In this document: positions 16,300 through 24,639 of the stretch, piece by piece | Layout of the letters: every line of letters begins with the position of its first letter | How positions within the stretch are numbered: position 1 is the stretch's first letter | Assembly: GCF_010731735.1 (NCBI RefSeq) | Contig: NZ_AP022588.1 | Location: 5,332,001-5,396,000 of the forward strand | Source of the DNA: Mycolicibacterium sediminis | GTDB lineage: Bacteria; Actinomycetota; Actinomycetes; Mycobacteriales; Mycobacteriaceae | Length of the DNA: 64,000 nucleotides | Direction: 5' to 3' | Notes under the pieces: generated by a model | What the model saw: only the letters and a program-made list of their open reading frames with translations | Databases searched by the model: none | What the model was told of the DNA's origin: nothing | Position numbers and translations under genes: made by a program

Positions 16300-17795
16300 G
16301 TATCTCGCTGCTGCTGGAGATGGCATCCTCGTCCGATCCGGATCGGACGGCGGTGGTGGCCGACGACATCCGGCTCACCACAGAGCAATTGAGTACGTTG
16401 GCCGACGGTGGCGCGGGGATCATCACCGGATCCGGCGCCCAGCACGTGGCCTACGTCGGCACGGGCGGGGCCATGCTGCCGCTGCTGCTGTTCGCGTCCG
16501 CACGCGCCGCCGTCCCGGTCACCCCGCTGAACTACCGGTTGTCGGCCGATGGCCTGCGGGCCCTGCTCGACCGGCTGCCCGACCCCCTGGTGGTGGTCGA
16601 CGACGAGTATCGCGACGCCGTCGGCGACGGCTATCGCGTGCTGGGTTCCACCGAGTTCCTCGACGGGGCGCGCACGGCCGAGCCCGTCGCCGAGTTCGCC
16701 GATCCCGACGCCGTCGGGGTGGTGCTGTTCACCTCGGGGACGACGAGCACTCCCAAGGCCGTCGAGCTGACGCACGCGAACCTCACCAGCTACATCACCG
16801 GCACCGTCGAGTTCGGCGCGGCCGATCCCGGTGACGCCGCGCTGATCTGCGTCCCGCCCTATCACATCGCCGGGGTCAGCGCCGCGCTGTCCAACCTGTA
16901 CGCAGGCCGGAAGATGGTGTACCTCACCAACTTCGACGCTGGCGAATGGATCCGTCTGGTCGGCACCGAGAACGTCACCTCGGCCACCGTGGTACCCACC
17001 ATGCTCGACCGCATCGTCACCATCCTGGACGCCGACAAGGTGGCGCTGCCGTCGCTGCGCACCCTTGCCTACGGCGGTTCCAAGGTCGCGCTCCCCCTGG
17101 TTCGCAGGGCGCTCTCGCTGCTGCCCGACGTCGGCTTCGTCAACGCCTACGGCCTGACCGAGACGAGTTCGACCATCGCCGTCCTGACCCCCGACGACCA
17201 CCGCGCCGCCCTGTCGGCCGCCGACGACGCGGCAATCCGCCGGCTCGGATCCGTCGGCCAGCCCGTTCCCGGCATCGAGGTGCAGATTCGCGGTGAGGAC
17301 GGCACCGTGCTCGGCGCCGGCGAGCCGGGCGAACTCTTCGTGCGCGGCGAGCAGGTGTCCGGCCGCTACACCGGGGTCGGCTCGGTGCTCGACGAGAACG
17401 GCTGGTTCCCCACCAGGGACGTCGCCCATCTCGACGCGGACGGCTACCTGTTCATCGGCGGCCGCTCGGACGACACCATCATCCGCGGCGGGGAGAACAT
17501 CGCGCCGGCCGAGATCGAGGACGTCCTCGTCGAGCATCCGCACGTACGGGACTGCGCGGTGGTGGGCGCCGACGATCCCGAGTGGGGTCAGATCATCGTC
17601 GCCGTCGTCGTCCCGCAGCCGGGCGCCGATCCCGACGTCGACGACCTGCGGGCCCACGTCCGCGCCCAACTGCGTGGCAGCCGCACCCCCGACCGGGTGG
17701 TGTTCCGCGACGAGCTGCCCACCAATGCGACCGGCAAGGTGTTGCGCCGCGATCTGGTCGGTGAACTGAACGCGACGACGAAGGAGTCACTGTGA
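16296..17795 (+). CDS. Acyl-CoA synthetase (class I adenylate-forming ligase)
   Basis: This 499-residue ANL ligase shows FTSGTTSTPK, YGLTETSS, the hinge GRSDDTIIRGGENI and the catalytic Lys in ATGKVLRRDL, so it should be active in acyl-AMP and thioester formation. It is the second ligase of the cluster and probably activates a different acid. ATG 16296 overlaps the SDR stop (ATGA), and its own end overlaps the next small gene (GTGA), giving a tightly coupled three-gene operon. Confidence 0.88.
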   Translation: MSISLLLEMASSSDPDRTAVVADDIRLTTEQLSTLADGGAGIITGSGAQHVAYVGTGGAMLPLLLFASARAAVPVTPLNYRLSADGLRALLDRLPDPLVVVDDEYRDAVGDGYRVLGSTEFLDGARTAEPVAEFADPDAVGVVLFTSGTTSTPKAVELTHANLTSYITGTVEFGAADPGDAALICVPPYHIAGVSAALSNLYAGRKMVYLTNFDAGEWIRLVGTENVTSATVVPTMLDRIVTILDADKVALPSLRTLAYGGSKVALPLVRRALSLLPDVGFVNAYGLTETSSTIAVLTPDDHRAALSAADDAAIRRLGSVGQPVPGIEVQIRGEDGTVLGAGEPGELFVRGEQVSGRYTGVGSVLDENGWFPTRDVAHLDADGYLFIGGRSDDTIIRGGENIAPAEIEDVLVEHPHVRDCAVVGADDPEWGQIIVAVVVPQPGADPDVDDLRAHVRAQLRGSRTPDRVVFRDELPTNATGKVLRRDLVGELNATTKESL

Positions 17796-18094
17796 TCAAG
17801 AACGGCAGCCGCTTGCAGAGCCAGGTCTGCGACACCCAGGTGATCGTGGTGCGCAGCGCCGACGGCCTCGACGACCTGCGGGCGGGGGGCGCGCCCATGA
17901 TTCCGATCGGGGACGACGCCGACGCCGCTCTGTCGCTGGACGATTCGTTGGCCGGCGGCAACCTGATGGGCAAGCGCTACGTCGACGACGGCGGCGCCGA
18001 GGTGCTGGTGACCAAGGCGGGCAAGGGCACCCTCAGCATCGGCACGACGCCCCTGTCCATCAAGGAAGCCAAGCCGCTGCCCGCGAGCGACTGA
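17792..18094 (+). CDS. Small acidic protein of unknown function
   Basis: I do not recognise this 100-residue protein. It has a single Cys (13) in QVCDTQVIVVRS, a mid-region PMIPIGDDADAALSLDD and a basic C-terminal part, with no signal peptide or membrane segment. AAGGAG and a GTGA overlap couple it to the acyl-CoA ligase gene. The context suggests a small accessory protein of that ligase or its product, but this is inference only. Confidence 0.75.
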   Translation: MIKNGSRLQSQVCDTQVIVVRSADGLDDLRAGGAPMIPIGDDADAALSLDDSLAGGNLMGKRYVDDGGAEVLVTKAGKGTLSIGTTPLSIKEAKPLPASD

Positions 18095-18104
18095 CTCGAG
18101 TCGA

Positions 18105-18884
18105 TCAGGCGCGGACCCGCGCGGTCCTGGCGGGGCTGGCCGCGACGACGTCACCGGCGAAGCGTTCGAGCAGGACCGCCTGCGTCGCCGCGAGATGCCG
18201 CCGGACGAGGCGCTGCACCTCGTCGGCACGTCCTGCGGCGATCTCCTCGACCAACCTCCGGTGGGTGCGTACCGCGCCCCGAGCCTCCGCTGGTGACGGA
18301 TACTCGCCGCGGCGGGTGACCAGGGCAGCCCACTGCTGCTCCTGCGCCGACCACAGTGCGACCAGACTCCGCACGACGTAGCGGATGGTGTCGTTGGGCG
18401 TGAATGCCACCAGCAGATCGTGGAACTCGCGCGCGGTACGGGTGAAGGCGACGCCGTCGGACACCGCCTCCGCCGACGCCTCGACGTTGGCCAGCAGCAC
18501 CGGCACCACCGCCGTCATCCGATCCGGCCGACGCGCCACCTCCGCGGCCGACAGCGGTTCGAGCCGCAGCAGACCCTCGGCGAGATCCCCCAGGGTCACG
18601 CGGGCGCCCTGCAGCACCAGGCCCAGGTGGTAGGCGGCCGACGATTGGTCGGGACGGTGCACCTCGGCGCCACCGACGCTGCCCCGGCGCACCGTGACGA
18701 GGCCTTCGGTCTCCAGTATTCGCAACGCCTCCCGCACCGACGGGTAGCTGACCCCGAACTCCCTGACCAACTGGTCCTGGGTGGGCAGCCGATCGGCGTC
18801 GGATCCGCCGAGGATGCGCTCCCGCAACTCGGCCGCGACCGTCTCGGCGATCCGCTGCTGCGGGGTGTGCCCTGGAGGCGTCAT
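18105..18884 (-). CDS. GntR-family regulator, FadR/FCD type
   Basis: This 259-residue regulator has an N-terminal winged helix (LPTQDQLVREFGVSYPSVRE, LVTVRRGSVGGA) and an all-helical FCD domain with likely metal-ligand histidines (EFHDLL, THRRLVEEI, RRHLAATQ). FCD regulators usually sense organic acids or acyl-CoA. It is divergent from an acyl-CoA dehydrogenase gene across a perfect palindrome, so it probably represses both that operon and itself. It also ends the neighbouring cluster, converging on the small unknown gene. Confidence 0.9.
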   Translation of the reverse strand: MTPPGHTPQQRIAETVAAELRERILGGSDADRLPTQDQLVREFGVSYPSVREALRILETEGLVTVRRGSVGGAEVHRPDQSSAAYHLGLVLQGARVTLGDLAEGLLRLEPLSAAEVARRPDRMTAVVPVLLANVEASAEAVSDGVAFTRTAREFHDLLVAFTPNDTIRYVVRSLVALWSAQEQQWAALVTRRGEYPSPAEARGAVRTHRRLVEEIAAGRADEVQRLVRRHLAATQAVLLERFAGDVVAASPARTARVRA

Positions 18885-18896
18885 GATCCAATGCTA

Positions 18897-18916
18897 GCAA
18901 TCCTTATAAGGATTGC
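18897..18916. promoter_or_regulatory. Perfect 20-bp palindromic GntR operator
   Basis: GCAATCCTTA followed by its exact reverse complement TAAGGATTGC lies between the divergent GntR and acyl-CoA dehydrogenase genes. The 3' end is two bases from the TACGAT -10 box (18919-18924) of the dehydrogenase gene, so bound repressor would block that promoter. Confidence 0.85.
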
Positions 18917-18918
18917 CC

Positions 18919-18924
18919 TACGAT
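18919..18924 (+). promoter_or_regulatory. -10 box of a leaderless transcript
   Basis: TACGAT fits the mycobacterial TANNNT -10 pattern and is followed after six bases by the GTG at 18931. That spacing places the transcription start at the start codon. There is no Shine-Dalgarno sequence. Confidence 0.6.
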
Positions 18925-18930
18925 CGAGCC

Positions 18931-20082
18931 GTGGACTTCGAAATGACCGCTGCTGCGACGACGCTGCGCGGTGAGCTTCGCGACCTGGTGCGCGAGCACG
19001 TGCCGGACGACTTCCTGGGCGCCTTCACCTCGGACCCCGCCGATCTCGAGACGGCACAGGCGTTCTGCCGGCTGCTCGCCGAGCGGGAGCTGCTGTGCAT
19101 GTCGTGGCCGCCGGAGTTCGGTGGACGCGGTTCGTCGGCATGGGAGCAGACGGTCGTCCGCGAGGAGATGTGGGCCCACCACGAACCACGCGGCGCGCAG
19201 TACATGGGCGTCAACTGGGTCGGCCCCACCCTGATGCGCCACGGCACCGCAGAGCAGCAGCGCACCCACCTGCCACCGATCGCACGCGGGGAGGTGATCT
19301 GGTGCCAGGGCTTCAGCGAGCCGGAGGCGGGTTCGGATCTCGCGTCGCTGCGCACCACCGCCACGCGGGACGGCGACGGCTGGCGGATCAACGGACAGAA
19401 GATCTGGACCTCCTACGCGACCATGGCGCAGTGGTGCTTCCTGCTGGCCCGCACCACCCGCGGGGAGAAGAAGCAGCAGGGGCTGACGATCTTCCTCGTC
19501 CCGATGTCCGATCCCGCGATCACGGTGCGCCCCATCGGATGCATGATGGGACCGCACCATCTCAACGAGGTGTTCTTCGACGACCTACGCGTGACGGAGG
19601 CCGACGTCCTCGGCACCGTCGACGACGGGTGGTCGATCGTGCAGAACGTGCTCGCCTTCGAACGCGTGGGGATCGCCCGCTACGCGCGCTGTGAACGCCT
19701 GCTGCACATGGCGCCCGGCGCGCTCGGCGACCGGTGGGACTCGCTGCCCGCCGAACTCCGCGGCCGATGGGCACGGATGCTGACCCACTGTCGCCGGGCC
19801 CGCCTCCTCGCCTACCGCGTCGTCTCACTGCAGGCGACCGGTCGGGTGACGCCGACCGACGCGGCGGCCTACCGGATCGCGGTGACCAAGCTCGATCAGG
19901 ACAGCGCCGAGGTCCTGACGGAGATCGCCGCCGACCTGCCCGTCACGACGGCCGGTGTCGCGGAGGTGTTCCGACGCGAGGTCGAGGACCACTGGAAGTA
20001 CTCACAGGCCTCCACCGTGTCCTCGGGCAGCATCGAGATGCAGCGGATTCTGCTTTCCCGAAACCTGTTGGCGGCACGATGA
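18931..20082 (+). CDS. Acyl-CoA dehydrogenase, large subunit of a pair
   Basis: This 383-residue acyl-CoA dehydrogenase has WCQGFSEPEAGSDL, KIWTSYATMAQWC and the C-terminal SSGSIEMQRILLSRN. The GTG at 18931 is chosen because of the -10 box and the lack of a ribosome site. The TTG at 18913 would lie inside the operator. It is the first gene of a four-gene run of acyl-CoA dehydrogenases, each overlapping the next by 4 bp, controlled by the divergent GntR protein. Confidence 0.88.
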   Translation: MDFEMTAAATTLRGELRDLVREHVPDDFLGAFTSDPADLETAQAFCRLLAERELLCMSWPPEFGGRGSSAWEQTVVREEMWAHHEPRGAQYMGVNWVGPTLMRHGTAEQQRTHLPPIARGEVIWCQGFSEPEAGSDLASLRTTATRDGDGWRINGQKIWTSYATMAQWCFLLARTTRGEKKQQGLTIFLVPMSDPAITVRPIGCMMGPHHLNEVFFDDLRVTEADVLGTVDDGWSIVQNVLAFERVGIARYARCERLLHMAPGALGDRWDSLPAELRGRWARMLTHCRRARLLAYRVVSLQATGRVTPTDAAAYRIAVTKLDQDSAEVLTEIAADLPVTTAGVAEVFRREVEDHWKYSQASTVSSGSIEMQRILLSRNLLAAR

Positions 20083-21017
20083 ACGTCGACCTCAGCCCCG
20101 AAGCCATCGAGTTCGGCGTCGCGGCGCGGCGTGCCTTCGAGGCCGCCGGTGGCGACGACCTGCTCCAGCGTGCCGAAGTGGATCCCACTGCGCGCGAGGC
20201 GCTCGCCGGACCGGTGCTCGCCGACCTCGGGGCGTGGGACCTCGAACCGGCGCAGGACGCGGATTCCCTCGAGGCCGCCGCCGCCCTCTGTCGCAGCGCG
20301 GGCTACTGGGCGCTGCCCTACCCGGTCGCCGAACGGCTCGCCGTGCCGACGGGGCTCGACGCCGACGGTCTGCTGGTGGTGTCCTCGACGCGGCCGTCGG
20401 CGGCGATCGGCGGCCTCGAAGGTCGTTGGATCGCAGTCGCTTCCGACGGCACGCGGCATCGCGTGACCGGCGTGTCGGATCCCGGACCGGCGTTCGTCAG
20501 CACCCTCGACCTGGAGCCGCTGGACGCCGATGGCATCTCGGATCTGCCCCTGGCGCTGACGTTGCCGTGCTGGACGCTGCTGGGGATGCTGGACCGGGCC
20601 ATCGACCTCACCATCGCCCATGTCCAGATGCGCCAGCAGTTCGGCCAGCCGCTCGCGCGGTTCCAGAGCGTCCAGTTCCAGTTGACCGACGCGGAGGTCG
20701 AGCGGGCGGGTCTGGACGTGCTCGCCAAGTACACGCTGTGGAGCGTCGGCACCGGCAGCCCCGACGCCCTGGACGACGCCCTCGCTCTGCGGATGGCCGC
20801 ACTCGAGGCCGCCGAGATCGTGTTCCGCGTGACGCACCAACTGCACGGCGCCGTCGGGTTCTGCGACGAAACCACCCTGTCGTGGTTGTCGCGCTACAGC
20901 CAGCCGCCGCGGCGCCTACCGTTCGGCCTGTCGGCGACCCGCGACCAGTTGACCGCGCGCATCGACCGGCGTGGGCTGGCCGGCCTGTACACCCCGGAAC
21001 GGGAGGCCGCGCGGTGA
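20079..21017 (+). CDS. Acyl-CoA dehydrogenase, small subunit of a pair
   Basis: This 312-residue protein is related to acyl-CoA dehydrogenases in its C-terminal half (RQQFGQPLARFQSVQFQ, THQLHGAVGFCDE) but has a divergent, shortened N-terminal half without the flavin signature. It probably pairs with the preceding 383-residue subunit. ATG 20079 overlaps the previous stop (ATGA), and its end overlaps the next start (GTGA). Confidence 0.84.
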   Translation: MNVDLSPEAIEFGVAARRAFEAAGGDDLLQRAEVDPTAREALAGPVLADLGAWDLEPAQDADSLEAAAALCRSAGYWALPYPVAERLAVPTGLDADGLLVVSSTRPSAAIGGLEGRWIAVASDGTRHRVTGVSDPGPAFVSTLDLEPLDADGISDLPLALTLPCWTLLGMLDRAIDLTIAHVQMRQQFGQPLARFQSVQFQLTDAEVERAGLDVLAKYTLWSVGTGSPDALDDALALRMAALEAAEIVFRVTHQLHGAVGFCDETTLSWLSRYSQPPRRLPFGLSATRDQLTARIDRRGLAGLYTPEREAAR

Positions 21018-22240
21018 GCACCGATGAGCGCTCGCGCGAAGAGCAAGACACCGAGGACCTGGCGGAGTTCCGCGCCCACGTGCGGCAGTGGTGCGCGGAA
21101 CACGTTCCCGCCGAGTGGCGTACGGCCCAGACCGGCGCGACGGACGAACGGTTCGTCGCCTTCCAGAAGGACTGGTTCGCCCAGTTGCACGCCGCGGATT
21201 TCGCGGTCCCGCACTGGCCGGCCGAGTGGGGCGGCGGGATGTCCGTCGGACGACAGATCGTGCTGTACCAGGAACTCGCCGCCCACGATGCGCCGCGGCT
21301 CGTGTTGGCGTTCGTGGGCATCCACCACGCGGCCTCGACGCTGCTGGTGGCGGGCACCGACGAGCAGCGCCGCAGGCACCTGCCTGCCATTCTCGACGGC
21401 GAGATCTGGGTGCAGGGCTTCTCCGAACCCGAGGCGGGATCCGACCTCGCGGCGCTGCGCACCACGGCCCGACGAGACGGCGACGCGTTCGTCGTCAACG
21501 GGCAGAAGCTCTGGGCCAGCGGCGGCATGCACGCCGACTGGTGCCTGCTGCTCGCTCGCACCGACCCGGATGCCCCGAAGCGCAAGGGCATCTCGTACTT
21601 TCTGCTGGACATGGCATCACCCGGTATCGACGTCCGGCCGATCCGCAACGCCGTGGGCGATTCGCACTTCTGCGAGGTCTTCTTCGACGACGTCGTCGTT
21701 CCCGAGGCCAACCTCATCGGCACCGAGAACGGCGGCTGGCAGGTGGCGCAGGCGACGCTGGGCGCCGAGCGCGGCATGACGATGCTGGAACTGGCGGAGC
21801 GGCTCGGCAACGCGGGCTTCCGGTGGCTCGTCGAGGAATGCGGCCGGACGCGTGCCGACGGAACCCGACCCCTCGACGACGCGGTGGTGTGCGACGGACT
21901 GGCCCGCCTCGAGATCGAGATCAGCGGTCTTCGCGGGTTGTGCCGCGACGTCGTCGAGGGACACGACGGCGGCGCGGTGGGGCCGGCGGACCCGTCGATC
22001 GTCAAACTGTTCTACAGCGAACTGCTGCAACGGATGACCGACTTCGGCGTCCAGATCGGCGGGCTCGACGCCCACGCCGTGCTGACCAAGCCCATGTCGA
22101 GCGGCTGGGAATCGGGCGCCTGGGTGCTCGACTTCATCGGCTCGTGGGAGTGGACGATTCCCGGCGGGGCCAGCGAGATCCAGCGGACGATCATCGCCGA
22201 ACGCGGCCTCGGGCTGCCGCGGGATCCGGTGGCGACGTGA
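21014..22240 (+). CDS. Acyl-CoA dehydrogenase, large subunit of a second pair
   Basis: This 408-residue acyl-CoA dehydrogenase has VQGFSEPEAGSDLAALR, QKLWASGGMHADWC and PGGASEIQRTIIAER. It resembles the 383-residue paralogue encoded upstream, so the operon probably holds two heteromeric enzymes acting on successive or different chain-shortening steps. The start is GTG 21014, coupled through GTGA. Confidence 0.88.
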   Translation: MSTDERSREEQDTEDLAEFRAHVRQWCAEHVPAEWRTAQTGATDERFVAFQKDWFAQLHAADFAVPHWPAEWGGGMSVGRQIVLYQELAAHDAPRLVLAFVGIHHAASTLLVAGTDEQRRRHLPAILDGEIWVQGFSEPEAGSDLAALRTTARRDGDAFVVNGQKLWASGGMHADWCLLLARTDPDAPKRKGISYFLLDMASPGIDVRPIRNAVGDSHFCEVFFDDVVVPEANLIGTENGGWQVAQATLGAERGMTMLELAERLGNAGFRWLVEECGRTRADGTRPLDDAVVCDGLARLEIEISGLRGLCRDVVEGHDGGAVGPADPSIVKLFYSELLQRMTDFGVQIGGLDAHAVLTKPMSSGWESGAWVLDFIGSWEWTIPGGASEIQRTIIAERGLGLPRDPVAT

Positions 22241-23202
22241 CCGACTTCGGTGACCTCCACGACGAGTTGCGTGCGGTGGCACGCGACGTCCTCTCCCACG
22301 GCACGCCGGACTGGCGCCGGGTGGTCGACGCAGGGTGGACCGGCCTGGAGGCGCCCGAGGACCGGGGCGGCTCGGGCGCGTCCTTCGTCGAGACCGCCAT
22401 CGTCCTCGAGGAACTGGGCCGCGCCGCCGCCGACACCCGCTACCTCGGGTCGACGCTGGCGATGGGCGTCCTGGCCCAGCTGTCCCCCACCGACTCACGT
22501 GACGACCTCCTCGAGCGGCTCGCGGCGGGTGAGACCGCCTCGGTCGCCACGGGTTTCATCGCGGACGGTGGCGTCGTCTCCGGCAGGGCGGAGTTCGTGC
22601 CCGATGCGGACGGCGCCGACCACCTGCTGCTGGTCGGCGGCGACGCCGTGATGATCGCGACGGGTGTCGACGTCGCGCCGCAGCCCGTCGTGGACGAGAC
22701 CCGCCGGCTCGCCGCCGTCATCGCCGACGGGTCCCGGATAGCGCAGTCGTGGCCACTGCCGGACGGTGGTCGGGTCATCCTGCAGCGCGCCGCCGTGGCC
22801 GTGGCCTGCGACAGCCTCGGACTTGCGGAGGCCATGCTGGCGCGGACCGTCGACTACACCAGCGTGCGCCACCAGTTCGGCCGACCGATCGGATCCTTCC
22901 AGGCGGTCAAGCACGCCTGCGCGGACATGCTGGTTCAGATCGCCGTGGCCCGGCAGCTCGTGGCGGCGGCTGCCGCGGACCTGGCCACCGGGCGGGATGC
23001 GTCGACGTCCAGCGCGATGGCGAAGTCCTACGCGACGTCGATGGCGGTCGACGTCGTCGGCAAGGCCATGCAGTTGCACGGCGGAATCGGCTACACCTGG
23101 GAGAGCGGCGTGCACGTCTACCTCAAGCGCGCCACGCTCAATCGATCCCTCTACGGGTCACCGGCCGAGCACCGCAGGACGCTGGCGACGCGGTACGGCT
23201 GA
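22237..23202 (+). CDS. Acyl-CoA dehydrogenase, small subunit of a second pair
   Basis: This 321-residue paralogue has GGSGASFVETAIVLEELGRA, RHQFGRPIGSFQAVKH and QLHGGIGYTWE but no GFSEPxAGSD flavin segment, as expected for the smaller partner in FadE heteromers. The GTG start at 22237 overlaps the preceding stop by 4 bp. It is the last gene of the GntR-linked operon, and a 48-bp gap follows. Confidence 0.86.
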   Translation: MTDFGDLHDELRAVARDVLSHGTPDWRRVVDAGWTGLEAPEDRGGSGASFVETAIVLEELGRAAADTRYLGSTLAMGVLAQLSPTDSRDDLLERLAAGETASVATGFIADGGVVSGRAEFVPDADGADHLLLVGGDAVMIATGVDVAPQPVVDETRRLAAVIADGSRIAQSWPLPDGGRVILQRAAVAVACDSLGLAEAMLARTVDYTSVRHQFGRPIGSFQAVKHACADMLVQIAVARQLVAAAAADLATGRDASTSSAMAKSYATSMAVDVVGKAMQLHGGIGYTWESGVHVYLKRATLNRSLYGSPAEHRRTLATRYG

Positions 23203-23250
23203 GGCGCGACCGACGTCCCACCCGGCAACCGCGCGCGTACTGTCGAATAC

Positions 23251-24114
23251 GTGACCCTGCCCGGTTTGACCAGTGTGCGCGAGGGGTTGAGCCAGCGGCT
23301 GTTCGGCATGGTCGCCGGCCCCGACGGCCCGGCCAACCGCGCCCGCATCCACGACACCCCCGGTCCCCGCTGGTTCGACGACGACCGCCCGATTCGGCGG
23401 GTGCACGGCGACGCCTCCATGTTCGTCGGCGGACTGCGCGCGCTGCTCCTGCAGTCGCTGCACCCGTTGGCGATGGCGGGCGTCGCGGGCCACTCCGACT
23501 ACCGCGGCGATCCGTGGGGACGGCTGCAGCGCACGAGTACCTTCCTCGCCGTCACGACGTTCGGGCCCGCGTCGGACGCGCAGCGCGCCGTCGACAAGGT
23601 GCGCGGCATCCACCACCGGGTGCGCGGCATCGCCGCCGATGGACGTCCGTACGACGCGTCCGACCCCCACCTCCTGGAGTGGGTGCACATCGCGGAGATC
23701 GACAGCTTCCTGCTGGCCCACCAGCGGTACGGGGCCAACCCGCTCGATCAGCAGGGGCGCGACGGGTACGTGGCGGACACCTCCCGCGTCGCCGAGGCTC
23801 TCGGGGTGCCCGACCCGCCGCGCACCGAGCGGGAATTGCAGCAACGCATCGCCGACTACCGGCCCGAGTTGCACGGCACCGCCGCCGCCCGTGACGCCGC
23901 GAAGTTCCTGCTGCTGACGCCGCCGCTGCCCCTGCTCGCCAGGCCCCCCTACGGCGTACTGGCGGCGACCTCGGTGGCCATGCTGCCCGCCTGGGCCCGG
24001 GCACCGCTGCGACTGCCCTACCTTCCCCCCGTCGAAGCCACCGCCGTCCGCGTCGCAGGCAGAACGCTCGTCGGCGGCATCCGCTGGGTCCTCGACAGGA
24101 GCGACGCCGGCTGA
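23251..24114 (+). CDS. MpaB-type (DUF2236) oxygenase-family protein
   Basis: This 287-residue protein shows the DUF2236/MpaB pattern: LLLQSLHPLAMAGVAGHSDY, RTSTFLAVTTFG, HHRVRGIAADGRPYDA and LEWVHIAEIDSFL. The conserved His residues match the haem-binding family that includes latex-clearing (rubber) oxygenase and fungal MpaB. Mycobacteria carry many such genes of unknown substrate. GTG 23251 lies seven bases after a TACTGT box, so a leaderless transcript separate from the upstream operon is likely. Confidence 0.83.
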   Translation: MTLPGLTSVREGLSQRLFGMVAGPDGPANRARIHDTPGPRWFDDDRPIRRVHGDASMFVGGLRALLLQSLHPLAMAGVAGHSDYRGDPWGRLQRTSTFLAVTTFGPASDAQRAVDKVRGIHHRVRGIAADGRPYDASDPHLLEWVHIAEIDSFLLAHQRYGANPLDQQGRDGYVADTSRVAEALGVPDPPRTERELQQRIADYRPELHGTAAARDAAKFLLLTPPLPLLARPPYGVLAATSVAMLPAWARAPLRLPYLPPVEATAVRVAGRTLVGGIRWVLDRSDAG

Positions 24115-24127
24115 CCCGCGCGCACCG

Positions 24128-24156
24128 TTGACATCCGTCAGGTCGACTGGTTGTCT
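24128..24156 (+). promoter_or_regulatory. Sigma70-type promoter before the SnoaL-sulfotransferase operon
   Basis: TTGACA (24128-24133) is followed after 17 bp by TTGTCT (24151-24156), about 35 bp before the GTG at 24192. The -35 is a consensus match and the -10 is weaker. Confidence 0.5.
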
Positions 24157-24191
24157 ACGGCAAATGACGTCGACGTCGATGCGGGGGCAGC

Positions 24192-24635
24192 GTGACCGAT
24201 CACGCCCGTGATATCGAGAACCTGGTGTACCGGTACGCCGACAGAATCGACGCGGGCGACCTCGACGGGGTGGCGGAACTGTTCGCGCACGGCCGGATCT
24301 GCGGCATGGAGGACGGTCCGCCGGAGACGGTGTTCGAGGGCACCACCCGCGTACGCCAGATGTACGAGATGGCGACCCGGCTGTACGACGACGGCACCCC
24401 GAAGACCAAGCACTTCACCAGCAACGTCCAGATCTACGTCGACGAGGGATTCGAGACGGCGCACGGCAGCGCCTACTACTGCGTCACACAGGCGACTCCG
24501 GACCTGCCGCTTCAGATCATCGTGACCGGCCACTACCGCGACACGTTCCACCGCATCGACGGCGCCTGGTGGTTCGACTCCCGCACCATGTACGTCGACC
24601 AGGTCGGCGACACCACCCGGCATCTGAAGTTCTGA
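24192..24635 (+). CDS. SnoaL/NTF2-like protein
   Basis: This 147-residue cone-shaped NTF2-fold protein begins DIENLVYRYADRIDAGDLDG, the usual opening of SnoaL-like enzymes, and ends with WWFDSRTMYVD. Members include steroid isomerases, aldol cyclases and dehydratases, as well as domains without catalysis, so the activity cannot be named. The GTG start has GGGGGC upstream. It leads a five-gene operon, 4 bp before the sulfotransferase gene. Confidence 0.82.
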   Translation: MTDHARDIENLVYRYADRIDAGDLDGVAELFAHGRICGMEDGPPETVFEGTTRVRQMYEMATRLYDDGTPKTKHFTSNVQIYVDEGFETAHGSAYYCVTQATPDLPLQIIVTGHYRDTFHRIDGAWWFDSRTMYVDQVGDTTRHLKF

Positions 24636-24639
24636 CCGC

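Noticed and set aside
1..18094. Biosynthetic gene cluster (polyketide or peptide)
   Set aside because: There are no ketosynthase-acyltransferase modules, carrier proteins or condensation domains. Ligases, dehydrogenases, crotonases and a thiolase indicate degradation.
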